Shown one piece after another: positions 45,420 through 53,971 of a stretch of DNA of 64,000 nt. Where the stretch lies: assembly GCA_910574885.1 (NCBI GenBank), contig CAJTDD010000001.1:62001-126000 (forward strand). Reading direction: 5' to 3'. The DNA comes from Lachnospiraceae bacterium. Its GTDB lineage: Bacteria > Bacillota > Clostridia > Lachnospirales > Lachnospiraceae. Each line of letters starts with the position of its first letter. The stretch's first letter is position 1. The notes beneath the pieces are model-generated. The model searched no databases. It was given only the letters and a program-made list of their open reading frames with translations, and was not told where the DNA came from. Both the position numbers and the translations under genes were made by a program.

Positions 45420-47006
45420 CTATAAGTCTTTAAACACTTCCATCTGTTTCTTCAAATCCTCTACGATTTCTCTGTTGGTATCCATGCGCCCGGTAATATC
45501 CGCCATGTCTTCAACGAGGATTTGGGCGTTTCCGGCAACCCCGGTAATTCCGGAGGCGCTTTCGTCGATTGCTTTCGTGATGCTTCCAATCGAATCGGCG
45601 ATTTCCGTCATGGAATTCCTAAGCCGCTCGGTTCTGCTGTTGAATGCGTCTATCATTTCTTTTACATAGTCGGCGTCTTCTTTATACTGCCTTCCGGAGC
45701 GGACGAATTCCTGAAATTCGGTTAAAATGGTTTCATTCAGGTAATCTGCCATGTCTTTGGAATGGCCGGACAGGTTATATACGGCGTCTGTGACGATTTT
45801 ATTTACTTCCTGTATGCGCTCGGCAGTCTCGCCGCATGAGGTTGCCAGGCTTTTAATCTCACGGGCGACGACCGCAAACCCTTTCCCGGCTTCGCCTGCC
45901 CGCATTGCCTCTACCGAAGCGTTTAAGGCAATCAGGTTTGTCGATGACGAGATTGACATGATATCTTTGGTCAGGCTGTTTACCTGGTCTACGCTCTTGC
46001 TGTTTTCGATTGCCTTCCCGAGGACGGCAAGGATGTCGGCGGCCTTTTCCCGTATGGCGTCTGTGTTGGTCTGCGCCGCGGCTTCCATCTCGTTTGCCCG
46101 TACCTTCATTGCGGTTGAATATTCTGTGATTGCGCTGCATTCCTTTGCCATGTCATGGACGTCGGTTTTGATGTCGGCCGCGCTGTGGTTTATATTTGCC
46201 GCGTTATTCGCTACTTTCCGGATTACCGTGGACAGAGAGCCGGAAAGTGCGGACAGCCCTTTCGCGCTTTCGTTGGAGGTGCGGGTATGTTTCAGTACCT
46301 CTTTGGTCACATCGTCAAGTGAGGTGGAGCTTTCCTGCAGCGTGTTTACCGTACCCTGGATAGGCGTGATTACATATTTCCGGATAATCCGTACGGCGGC
46401 GAGTATCAGCAGCAGGCAGGTGACGACAGAGGCTGCTGCGATGATTAGGGAGACGACGTATACGGCAAAAAGATGCTGACGGGCCTTTGTGGTCTTTGCC
46501 TTGACGGCGGCATACAGGTTATTGGCGTTGCCCTCCATCGCGTCGCCGAAACTTGCCACATCGCCGTTTGCATAGGCATATGCGTCTTCTGTCTTACTGT
46601 CTGCGCTGGCGCATACGAGAAATACCAGAGCGTGCTTAAAAGAGTCGTAATTTGCCAAAAGCTTGGCGTATTCCTCTTCTTCGCCTTCTGTAATGTATTT
46701 TTTATATTTGTCCAGAAATGATTCCAGTTTTTTTTCTTCTTCTTTAATCTGCGCCACGATGGCAATCATGGAGTTATAGTCGGCAGCCACGATGTGGGAA
46801 AGGGCGATTTCATGGATTTTCGTGATGGAATAGCGGATATCCTGCAATGTTTCGGAGCCGACCATATAGTTGTCTACAATTTTCGAGGCGTTTGAATTGA
46901 CCGTGTTGAGGCTGAAAACTGACAGGAGATTTGATACAAATGCCACGATTCCCAGGAGTATGACGGGGATGATTAAACGTTGTTGTATGCGGAGTTTCTT
47001 CTTCAT
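45420..47006 (-). CDS. Methyl-accepting chemotaxis protein
   Basis: The 528-residue receptor has an N-terminal helix (about 10-32), an extracellular four-helix-type ligand domain (about 33-180), a second helix (about 183-208), a HAMP-like link, and a long coiled-coil signalling domain. The hairpin tip is SSTNLIALNASVEAMRAGEAGKGFAVVAREIKSLA in outline, close to canonical. It lacks a C-terminal CheR-tether pentapeptide. The gene lies 32 bases downstream of a solute-binding lipoprotein gene, so the lipoprotein may present ligand to this receptor. Confidence 0.92.
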   Translation of the reverse strand: MKKKLRIQQRLIIPVILLGIVAFVSNLLSVFSLNTVNSNASKIVDNYMVGSETLQDIRYSITKIHEIALSHIVAADYNSMIAIVAQIKEEEKKLESFLDKYKKYITEGEEEEYAKLLANYDSFKHALVFLVCASADSKTEDAYAYANGDVASFGDAMEGNANNLYAAVKAKTTKARQHLFAVYVVSLIIAAASVVTCLLLILAAVRIIRKYVITPIQGTVNTLQESSTSLDDVTKEVLKHTRTSNESAKGLSALSGSLSTVIRKVANNAANINHSAADIKTDVHDMAKECSAITEYSTAMKVRANEMEAAAQTNTDAIREKAADILAVLGKAIENSKSVDQVNSLTKDIMSISSSTNLIALNASVEAMRAGEAGKGFAVVAREIKSLATSCGETAERIQEVNKIVTDAVYNLSGHSKDMADYLNETILTEFQEFVRSGRQYKEDADYVKEMIDAFNSRTERLRNSMTEIADSIGSITKAIDESASGITGVAGNAQILVEDMADITGRMDTNREIVEDLKKQMEVFKDL

Positions 47007-47038
47007 ATTGTTTCTTGAATCCTTTCGAGAGATTGAAT

Positions 47039-48271
47039 CTATCTGGCAGAGACATTTTCTGCCATTTCATCTAGCTGTTCCTGTATGCTCTGGCCGGAAG
47101 GGTTTAAATCCGCCATATTTTCGGCAAATTTTGAGACAGGGTCCCAGAATTTGCCGCCGATTCTCTGCAGCTGTGAAAACTCAGACTGCTCTAACAGGGC
47201 GGCGATTGCCGGCGACTGCTTTATAACCGGGGACTCTGCAACTGCGACGTTAGAGGGCCCCTGGCCGCGCAGTTCAAACCGGAGCTGCTGGTTTTTTTCA
47301 TTTGTAATCCATTCTGCAAGCCGCGCCGCCCATTTGGGCTCTTCGGAGTAGGCGTTTACACCGATGAGCTTGCAGCCGGAAAAGGAAGCCATCTGTATCT
47401 GGCTGCCGTTACAGGTGTAGGTGGGAAGTTTGGCGGCCCGGGTGTTTTCGCCCCAGGCTTGCGTGACCGCGACTGCGTTCCATACGCCGCTGATGCCTGC
47501 GACAACGGAACCGTTTTGTACCCCGGCAAGGAATCCTTCGTCCGTGCGGTTTACAAATCCCGGGTTTCCTGCGATTCTAAGCATGGCGTTGGCAACGTCG
47601 ATGCCCTTGATTGCTCCGTCCGTCTGGTTCCAAGTACAGTAATTGGTGATTCCGTCGTCGTTAAGTCCTATTTTCAAGTCCGTATTGCCAAAGAATGAAT
47701 AGACATACCATGCGGAAGACCAGTCCATGGAAAACAGCTTGCCGTTCGCCGCAGCAGCCTGCAATATCCCGTCCAGTGTCTTTGCCTGTTCATCCGAAAT
47801 GTACTGATTGTTATAGTATAAGAAATATCCATTATCTGCCGTCAGCGGATAGGCGTAAAGCTGACCGTTTATCGAGGCGGCTTCTACGGCGCTGGGAAGA
47901 TTTTTTGCCTTGATTTCATCTGCATTTTCGATGGGGTCTAATGCCCCGGCCGCCGCCAGCGCGTGTAGTTGGTCGTCTGCAAACGTGAATACGTCCGCGC
48001 CTTCTTCCAGCCCGCCGATTAATGCGTCTTTGCATTGGGATTCTCCCTGCACTTCAAATGTAATCTGCAAATCAGCCTCAGCCTGATAGTTTGCCTGGAA
48101 GCTCTGGATGATTTGGTTCATCAGTTCGGCGTCCTCCTCGGCGCCCCAGACTACCAGTTCTGCTTTTTTGGGTTTTGATTGTTCAAGATCTGCGTCTTTG
48201 ACCGTATGGCACCCGGTCAGTGATACGCTGCACAGGATGCCGAAAAAGAATCTGTATGCATTTTTTCTCAT
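47039..48271 (-). CDS. Extracellular solute-binding lipoprotein (family 1)
   Basis: The 410-residue protein has a lipoprotein signal (MRKNAYRFFFGILCSVSLTGC; the lipobox LTGC ends it) and a two-lobed sugar-type binding fold: ELVVWGAEEDAELMNQIIQSF at the start, then GGLEEGADVFTFADDQLHALAAAGAL. Such proteins usually feed ABC sugar or oligosaccharide importers. No permease or ATPase genes are nearby; the next gene is a chemoreceptor. The start at 48271 follows AAGGAAGG; a longer frame has no ribosome site. Confidence 0.9.
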   Translation of the reverse strand: MRKNAYRFFFGILCSVSLTGCHTVKDADLEQSKPKKAELVVWGAEEDAELMNQIIQSFQANYQAEADLQITFEVQGESQCKDALIGGLEEGADVFTFADDQLHALAAAGALDPIENADEIKAKNLPSAVEAASINGQLYAYPLTADNGYFLYYNNQYISDEQAKTLDGILQAAAANGKLFSMDWSSAWYVYSFFGNTDLKIGLNDDGITNYCTWNQTDGAIKGIDVANAMLRIAGNPGFVNRTDEGFLAGVQNGSVVAGISGVWNAVAVTQAWGENTRAAKLPTYTCNGSQIQMASFSGCKLIGVNAYSEEPKWAARLAEWITNEKNQQLRFELRGQGPSNVAVAESPVIKQSPAIAALLEQSEFSQLQRIGGKFWDPVSKFAENMADLNPSGQSIQEQLDEMAENVSAR

Positions 48272-48311
48272 ATGTATTCCTTCCTTTATGTTCTTGTTTT
48301 TCAGCGGATAA

Positions 48312-48340
48312 ATTATAACATGGATAGGAGTTCGTTTCAA
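48312..48340 (-). promoter_or_regulatory. Promoter of the solute-binding/chemoreceptor operon
   Basis: On the reverse strand, TTGAAA (48335-48340) and TATAAT (48312-48317) are 17 bases apart, about 40 bases before the lipoprotein start. Confidence 0.72.
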
Positions 48341-48460
48341 TATGGGAGTTTAGCGCAGCGTCTTTTTTTGCAGCAGCGCAGCCTTCCGGCTTCACTCAAC
48401 GATCAGGTCATATGTCTTTTGAATATAATGGAGGTAGTGAATGACAGATGAGGTTTTGTA

Positions 48461-48778
48461 ATGGCACGATGGCTTTCACGCATAAAGAGCCTTTGTTACG
48501 GCAACGGAAGCATTACATGCAGTGGGGAGGACGGTTATGGCAGGCATCTTGAGGGTTCCCGGGAACAGGCGGGCGCTGAAGACCTGAAATGTGTAAAGTT
48601 TTCTAAAATACAAGGAAAATATTTAGTTCTTGAAGAGAAGGTAGACGGCGCGAACTGCGGCGTCAGTTTTGGCAGAGACGGAAGAATGTACCTCCAAAGC
48701 CGCGGGCATTTCCTGAACGGCGGGTACGGGGAGCGCCAGTTCGATTTGTTTAAACTGTGGGCGGGATGTCCCTTATAG
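48461..48778 (+). pseudogene. Truncated RNA ligase-like gene fragment
   Basis: The recognisable part (from about 48545) reads HLEGSREQAGAEDLKCVKFSKIQGKYLVLEEKVDGANCGVSF in outline. It includes the nucleotidyltransferase motif K-x-DGA and the following SRGHFLNGG segment of the RNA ligase family. The frame stops after DLFKLWA, leaving out most of the adenylation domain. The first 28 codons before HLEGS look unrelated. It is read as a decayed fragment; 48779-48992 holds no credible gene. Confidence 0.6.
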
Positions 48779-48992
48779 GGAGCTGTTAGCCAGAAACCCA
48801 AAAAGGGCGAGGAGATGATTGGGGAATTGGAGATTCCGGCATCCTCCAAAGTCATACATGACCTTTTGGCTCTGGCATCATTTTTCATATTCTTATATGG
48901 AATCAAAAAAGGAAATCTGCGTATTTTAAATTTGTTTTGGAACTTACGGTAAGCTTCCCTCATAGAATGTATAGTGAAGGGAGCGATTTTTT

Positions 48993-49967
48993 ATGAGTAT
49001 GAATGGAATTGACATCAGCAGATGGCAGGCAGGGATTAATCTGGCGGCAGTGCCATGTGAGTTTGTGGTTATAAAAGCGACAGAAGGGACTACTTACGTG
49101 AATCCGTATTGTGACCAGCATTTCCGGCAGGCAGCAGAACTTGGAAAAAAGCTGGGAGTCTATCATTTCGCTGGCGGCGGAAATGCAGTCGCGGAAGCCG
49201 AGTATTTTGTTAAAAATATTAGAGGATACATCGGGCGGGCAATGCTGGTGCTGGATTTTGAGATACAGAATATGGCGGACGGGGCGGCCTGGTCGAAACA
49301 GTGGCTTGACAGGGTTTTTGAGCTGACCAGGGTAAAACCGGTGATTTATATGAGTAATTATATGGCGAATCATCTGGATTGGAGCAGTGCGGCAAAGGCG
49401 GGATATCCGTTATGGAACGCCTATTACTATGCTTATGGGACTCCGATGGGTTATAATCCCAATGCGCCTTTGCCGGAAAGGCTTGGGGCGTGGGGGAAGG
49501 CGCTGTTGTATCAGTATACTTCCGAGGGAAGGCTTGGGGGGTATAACGGGTATCTGGATCTTGACGTATTTTATGGAAACCCTGATGATTGGGAGCATTA
49601 TGTAAGAGTAAAGGAAACGGAAGACCCGACGCCGCAGCCTGACCCAACGCCGCAGCCCACAATTACCTACAGGATACAGCCCGGAGATACGCTTGGCGGT
49701 ATTGCTGCCAGATATGGAACGACAGTGCCGGCGCTGGCTCAACTAAACGGGATTACGAACCCCAACCGTATCTATGCAGGGCAGGTAATAAGGATTCCTG
49801 TGGGTTCGACTCATCCGGTGGAGCCGGCTTACTATGTGGTAAGACGCGGGGATACTCTGGGCGGGATTGCAAGAAGATTCGGCACGACATACCAGAAGCT
49901 GGCGCAGCTAAACGGAATACGGAATCCCAATCTAATTTATGTGGGGCAGAGGTTACGGATCCATTAG
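48993..49967 (+). CDS. GH25 lysozyme with two LysM domains
   Basis: This 324-residue protein is a putative muramidase. The GH25 domain (about 1-200) has GIDISRWQ at the start and catalytic-type LVLDFEIQN. After a [11 protein letters not shown] linker come two LysM repeats (about 226-270 and 281-324), each with [23 protein letters not shown] sequence for binding peptidoglycan. No signal peptide is visible, which resembles phage endolysins. No holin or other phage gene is adjacent, so it may be a domesticated lysin or a cytoplasmic protein released on lysis. A strong terminator follows. Confidence 0.88.
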   Translation: MSMNGIDISRWQAGINLAAVPCEFVVIKATEGTTYVNPYCDQHFRQAAELGKKLGVYHFAGGGNAVAEAEYFVKNIRGYIGRAMLVLDFEIQNMADGAAWSKQWLDRVFELTRVKPVIYMSNYMANHLDWSSAAKAGYPLWNAYYYAYGTPMGYNPNAPLPERLGAWGKALLYQYTSEGRLGGYNGYLDLDVFYGNPDDWEHYVRVKETEDPTPQPDPTPQPTITYRIQPGDTLGGIAARYGTTVPALAQLNGITNPNRIYAGQVIRIPVGSTHPVEPAYYVVRRGDTLGGIARRFGTTYQKLAQLNGIRNPNLIYVGQRLRIH

Positions 49968-49971
49968 CAGT

Positions 49972-50010
49972 AAGGGCATAGTGATATTTCAGGATATTGC
50001 TATGCCCTTT
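49972..50010 (+). terminator. Terminator after the lysozyme gene
   Basis: AAGGGCATAG pairs with CTATGCCCTT, extended by TGATAT/ATATTG. A short T-tract follows. Confidence 0.85.
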
Positions 50011-50013
50011 GTA

Positions 50014-50038
50014 TGCGCAGACCCGTGCAGAGGAAATC
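50014..50038 (+). repeat. Post-terminator repeat, copy 3
   Basis: This copy is TGCGCAGACCCGTGCAGAG plus GAAAT. It starts three bases after the lysozyme terminator. On the reverse strand it forms the broken end of the reading frame at 50039-50169. Confidence 0.8.
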
Positions 50039-50169
50039 TTTTCTGAGATTCGGCGGTGTTCATTCCCTAACGCACGCTTGATTTTCAGCGGACGGCCGAT
50101 AACCTCTGATAAAAATGCGGAAAGGCGTTCGGGGTAAACCTCTGCATCAAAGATGTTCTGTAAGAACAA
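50039..50169 (-). pseudogene. Remnant of a PD-(D/E)XK nuclease-type gene
   Basis: The reverse-strand frame reads about 43 codons, including VYPERLSAFLSEVIGRPLKI, followed by RALGNEHRRISE. This resembles, from memory, the segment ahead of the catalytic part in Rpn-like or PD-(D/E)XK transposase-type proteins. It then runs into the 25-base repeat and loses similarity. A shorter, internally deleted relative lies at 8691-8750. The rest of 50170-50222 is featureless. Confidence 0.4.
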
Positions 50170-50222
50170 TTATGTAAGCGGTATTCTCTTTCTGGTTTTA
50201 TCTTTGGTAGGTGAAAAAAATC

Positions 50223-50254
50223 TTTCGTTCCCGAAAAATAGTTATTTCGTTCCC
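50223..50254 (+). promoter_or_regulatory. Direct-repeat LytTR-type binding sites
   Basis: TTTCGTTCCC occurs at 50223-50232 and again at 50245-50254. The repeats are spaced 22 bases centre to centre, about two helical turns. This is the usual layout for LytTR-domain regulators such as AgrA and VirR. The TATAAT box (50285-50290) lies 30 bases further on, with TTGAAA at 50260-50265, giving a long 19-base spacer that fits an activator-dependent promoter. Confidence 0.72.
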
Positions 50255-50326
50255 TATGCTTGAAAAATGAGAAAGGATTGCCGATATAATAAATGAGAAC
50301 CGTTGTTGGAATTGAGGTGATGGATT

Positions 50327-51025
50327 TTGGATATTGCGGTAGTGGATGACGAAAGGGCGGTCAGAGAGCATATATGTGGCTTGATAAAAAAGCAGAAGCC
50401 TGTAAGCCGGATTAAATCCTACGCCACAGGGGAGGAACTGCTGGCGTCAGGAGAATGGTTCGATCTTGTTTTCCTTGACGTCCGGATGTCCGGCATGAAC
50501 GGTATCGAAACAGCAAGGCGTCTGCGGGAAAAGCAGGAGAAAACGGTGCTGATATTCATTACAGGAATTAAGGAGTATGTCTTCGACGCCCTTGACCTGT
50601 ATGCATTCCAATATTTGCTGAAGCCTTTGGATGAGAAGAAATTTGCAGAAGTCCTTGAACGTGCGGAGAAAGAAGCGGTCAGAAAGAAAGGAAAAAGAGA
50701 ACTGTTTATAAAGGCCAGAAACCTAAGAATTGACCAGAACGATATTTTGTATATCGAGAGCCGGGGGAAGAAGGTAGAGATACACACAGTCAGGGAAAGC
50801 ATAGAAATCTATGCCTCTATGGAAGAATTGAGCGGGCAGTTAGAAGAAGGATTTTACCGCTGCCACCGGGCGTATCTTGTAAATATGGCGCATATTAAAG
50901 AATACGGCAATGACAGCATCACCCTTGCGAATGGCGAAGAAGTGTATCTGGCAAAGAAGAAGTATGGTGAATTCGTGAAGGCTTATATGTGGTATTTACA
51001 GAATGGCGGTGTTTCTTGTGTTTGA
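50327..51025 (+). CDS. LytTR-family response regulator
   Basis: The 232-residue protein has a receiver domain (Asp in LVFLDVRMSGMNG; Lys in LLKPLDEKKF) and a C-terminal LytTR DNA-binding domain (ILYIESRGKKVEIHT ... EGFYRCHRAYLVNMAHI). Family members control peptide-sensed or envelope traits. It starts with TTG seven bases after GAGGTG. The 3' end overlaps the kinase gene by 23 bases. The direct repeats upstream suggest autoregulation. Confidence 0.93.
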   Translation: MDIAVVDDERAVREHICGLIKKQKPVSRIKSYATGEELLASGEWFDLVFLDVRMSGMNGIETARRLREKQEKTVLIFITGIKEYVFDALDLYAFQYLLKPLDEKKFAEVLERAEKEAVRKKGKRELFIKARNLRIDQNDILYIESRGKKVEIHTVRESIEIYASMEELSGQLEEGFYRCHRAYLVNMAHIKEYGNDSITLANGEEVYLAKKKYGEFVKAYMWYLQNGGVSCV

Positions 51026-52487
51026 GGTATTAAATATCCTTTTCCCGTTTCTCCTCTACCTGTCTCAGGGATGCTGTCTGCCGTATTTTTACGGAAACTT
51101 CCTGGAGGGGAGGATGAAGAATAAGCGTCTGAACGGCCTGGGGGCGGCAGCCATGTATGTGGGATTGAAGATGGCGCTTGAGCAGATAGAACTTTGGGAA
51201 ATCTGGGATTACAGGACGGCAGTCTGGAGACTTGGGGCGGCGCTGTCCATTTTGGCTGTTCTTGCCCTCTGTTTTTATCGGGCGTTTCGTTTAATTACCG
51301 TTTTTCTTGTGGTTGCTTTTCAGGCGATTGCAGACATCAGCCGTTATGCGTCGGTTATTTTGCTTGGCGGGCTGGGGGATAGGATGCTCTATGTGTGGAA
51401 CTGGTGTTTCGGACATGGCGTCATCCAGTCGGAAAATGCCTTTCGTATCGCAGTCAATACCGGTCTGATTTGCGAGTGGATTCTGGAGTATCTTGCCATT
51501 GCGCTGCTTATGTACCTGCCCCTGAAAAAAATCGTGGAAAATTTCCATGAAAAGGAGTATGCCATTCACAAGACGGAGCTTCTGTTCATTCTTACTCCAG
51601 CGGCTGTGGGCATGTTGATTTGTTTGCTGCTGCGTATCATAATTGTCACAATGGAGGATGGTTTCTCGAAAACACTGTATCAAAGATATCCGGTATTGAA
51701 CATAGTGCTTCCGGCAATCCTGCTTTTGTCGCTGCTCTCTATCCTGCAAGGGGTGAAGTTGTTTCAGGACATGGTTTACTGGAACCGGGAACAAAGCGGC
51801 AGAATCATCCTTGAGAAACAGGTAGAAAGCTTAAAGGAGCATATGGAAGAGATGGAGCGGGTCTATTCCGGCATCCGCAGTATGAAACACGACATGAAGA
51901 ATACGCTCTCCGTCATATGGCAGCTTTCTGCCGGGAATCAAGCTAAGGATAATGAAGAGCTTAACGCTTATTTGTCAGAGCTTAGCCGAAATTTTGATAA
52001 GCTGGAAGTCCGTTTTCAAACCGGGAATACGGTCGTGGATACCTTGCTGAATATGAAATACCATGAAGCGGTGCGGAAGATGCCAAAGTTTGGGATGGAT
52101 GTGGAGCATCTGATGTTTCCGCAAGAGCTTCATATCCGAAGCTATGATATTGGCGTTATCCTTGGAAATGCCTTGGATAATGGGATAGAGGCGTGCAGGA
52201 GGATGAGCGAAAAGGATGCACATGCAGAGGTTTTTATCCGGCTGTCCTCTTTGCAGAAAGGGAATCTTCTGATTTTGAAGGTGGAGAACAGCTTCGACGG
52301 GTGGATTGCAAGAAAGGGGCAAGATGAGTTCCCGGTGACAGGGAAGGTAGATAAAAATTCCCATGGGATAGGGCTTGCCAATATTAAGAGTACCGCAGAG
52401 AAATATCAAGGAGCAATGGATTTTCGTGTGGAGGGCAAGGTATTTATCTTGTCTGTGATGATGAAGAATGAGGGAAATTTGGAGTAA
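51003..52487 (+). CDS. GHKL-type sensor histidine kinase (AgrC-like)
   Basis: The 494-residue kinase has about six to seven N-terminal helices (1-260), a coiled coil, and a cytoplasmic GHKL kinase part. The phospho-acceptor box is SMKHDMKNTLSVIWQL, and the ATP-binding motifs are LGNALDNGIEACRRM and SHGIGLANIKSTAEKY. The layout matches AgrC/ComD-like peptide sensors. No peptide-pheromone gene was seen nearby. Confidence 0.92.
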   Translation: MAVFLVFEVLNILFPFLLYLSQGCCLPYFYGNFLEGRMKNKRLNGLGAAAMYVGLKMALEQIELWEIWDYRTAVWRLGAALSILAVLALCFYRAFRLITVFLVVAFQAIADISRYASVILLGGLGDRMLYVWNWCFGHGVIQSENAFRIAVNTGLICEWILEYLAIALLMYLPLKKIVENFHEKEYAIHKTELLFILTPAAVGMLICLLLRIIIVTMEDGFSKTLYQRYPVLNIVLPAILLLSLLSILQGVKLFQDMVYWNREQSGRIILEKQVESLKEHMEEMERVYSGIRSMKHDMKNTLSVIWQLSAGNQAKDNEELNAYLSELSRNFDKLEVRFQTGNTVVDTLLNMKYHEAVRKMPKFGMDVEHLMFPQELHIRSYDIGVILGNALDNGIEACRRMSEKDAHAEVFIRLSSLQKGNLLILKVENSFDGWIARKGQDEFPVTGKVDKNSHGIGLANIKSTAEKYQGAMDFRVEGKVFILSVMMKNEGNLE

Positions 52488-52536
52488 CTTAAAATTTGGA
52501 TGGAATAGTTTAGAAGAATCGGTTGGAGGGACGAAA

Positions 52537-53460
52537 ATGGAGTTTGGAGTGACTGGGAAATCAAAGAGATACGGGATGGAAAGGCAGTATCAGAAGAATG
52601 AGGCGGCTGCTCATAATGCAGGCATGAGTTTTGCAGAGCTTGCAGCGGCAAGATCGAACGAGCTTTTTATGGGCGAAACTTATCAGGAACGTCTGGACAA
52701 GATAGGGGATAAAAACTCGGCAAATGCTTTTCGGGAAGCCTATGCAAAGAAAATGGCTGGCTCTGTGGATTATGTTTCAGCCGTCAGCCAATTATTCAAC
52801 GCCGGAAATATAGAGGCAACGAATTTTGCAGACGGATTTTCACAGTATCATGTCATAACCCATGTGGGAAATGCGGACATTTCTCCGGCAAACTGGCAGA
52901 GGAATGATTTTCCTTTTTGGAAATATTTTCAGAAAGATACCGACGCAGACGCATTGAACGACTGGCGTCCTACAGGCGAGAATCCACCCCAGACACGCGG
53001 GGATCTGCAGAGAAATTACGGAAGTATCGGTCCCGGACGGATAGCGATACTCATACCGGAAAAGCTTCAGCAGAAAATGGACGCCGATCCTGCTTATGCG
53101 AGACAGATTGTGGCGAAGCTCAGGCAGTGGAAGGAGGATTATGACAGGTGGGACAATACAGTGGCGGCGTCCTATGGAGGTGATGTGGCAGGGCATCAGG
53201 CGAGCAAGAGCTATGTGTTTGATTTGGATGAGAACGGAGATGTGAGGAACTGCACCGTTACCAGCTGCGGCGGGGAGCTTACCGGTCCTACGAAGGAAGA
53301 GATAGAACAGTTTGAGGCTGAGCAGTTGAGGAAGTGGAAGCTGCGCGTAAAATACATTCAGATTATGGAGGAGGGCGGAAAGCAAAAGAGACTTGAGGAA
53401 CTGGATGCGCTGCGTTACTTTCAGAACCAGCTTGTGAGGCAGGATAGGCCGGGGATATAA
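52537..53460 (+). CDS. Uncharacterised protein (DUF6033-like)
   Basis: The 307-residue soluble protein starts at ATG 52537 after GGAGGG. It has an Ala-rich helical N terminus, a segment SIGPGRIAILIPEKLQQKMDADPAYARQIV (split by position 180-210), and a C-terminal coiled stretch (EEIEQFEAEQLRKWKLRVKYIQIMEE). From memory it resembles a Lachnospiraceae family labelled DUF6033; this was not checked. It lies 49 bases after the LytTR kinase and is followed by a terminator, so it is probably an output or partner of that system. No signal peptide is seen. Confidence 0.6.
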   Translation: MEFGVTGKSKRYGMERQYQKNEAAAHNAGMSFAELAAARSNELFMGETYQERLDKIGDKNSANAFREAYAKKMAGSVDYVSAVSQLFNAGNIEATNFADGFSQYHVITHVGNADISPANWQRNDFPFWKYFQKDTDADALNDWRPTGENPPQTRGDLQRNYGSIGPGRIAILIPEKLQQKMDADPAYARQIVAKLRQWKEDYDRWDNTVAASYGGDVAGHQASKSYVFDLDENGDVRNCTVTSCGGELTGPTKEEIEQFEAEQLRKWKLRVKYIQIMEEGGKQKRLEELDALRYFQNQLVRQDRPGI

Positions 53461-53558
53461 GCAATCAAGGAAAGGTGGTGAGGATGAGGCGAAGGCGAAA
53501 CGAAAAAGGTTGTCTGATATTTTGGGATAGATGCCCGGACTTATGTAAGAGGGCAGGA

Positions 53559-53593
53559 GGCAGCCCCGACTGACAGAGGGGCTGCCGTTTTTT
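53559..53593 (+). terminator. Terminator after the LytTR operon
   Basis: GGCAGCCCC pairs with GGGGCTGCC, followed by six T residues. Confidence 0.9.
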
Positions 53594-53771
53594 GGGAACC
53601 TCTATTTTGCTATAGCAGATATCCGGCAAGTTTACTTCCTTATAACTGGAAACACTTGATTTTTCTGTATTTTCGCGTAAAATAGGGATAAGAAAATTTG
53701 AAGGTGCGGCATGTTGCTTTCCGTATGTAAAACTTTTCTGTCACACACTTGGAATTTTGCCGTCTAACCTT

Positions 53772-53842
53772 ATATACCTTAATGGACGAAGTCCACCCGC
53801 CCCGCCAAGGGGCATGCATTATGGTGTGCCCTTGGGTATACC
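53772..53842 (-). repeat. Dispersed hairpin repeat, inverted copy
   Basis: Read on the reverse strand, this unit matches the repeat at 17938: TATACCC, AAGGGCACACC, TAATGCATGCCC, then GGCGGGTGGACTTCGTCCAT and TAAGGTATA. Differences in the first stem are compensatory (AAGGGC with GCCCCTT), which suggests selection on the fold. Confidence 0.85.
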
Positions 53843-53971
53843 CATGAGGCATCCTGCTATCGTCCTTGTGGGTAGACGGACAGATGGGTAGGAATACTCT
53901 GATTTGGAGCACATCAGGGATTTTGGCACATTGTTCCGTATATAAACAGGTGCTCCGGAAAAGAGGAGATT

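Larger units (their letters stand above)
53461..53971. other. Long intergenic region with terminator and dispersed repeat
   Basis: The 511-base gap holds the terminator at 53559-53593 and the inverted copy of the ruvA-ruvB hairpin repeat at 53772-53842. The remaining sequence shows no credible gene, only scattered short frames without ribosome sites. Confidence 0.7.

Noticed and set aside
48993-49967. An intact prophage around the lysozyme gene
   Set aside because: No holin, terminase, capsid, tail or integrase genes are present; neighbours are chromosomal operons.
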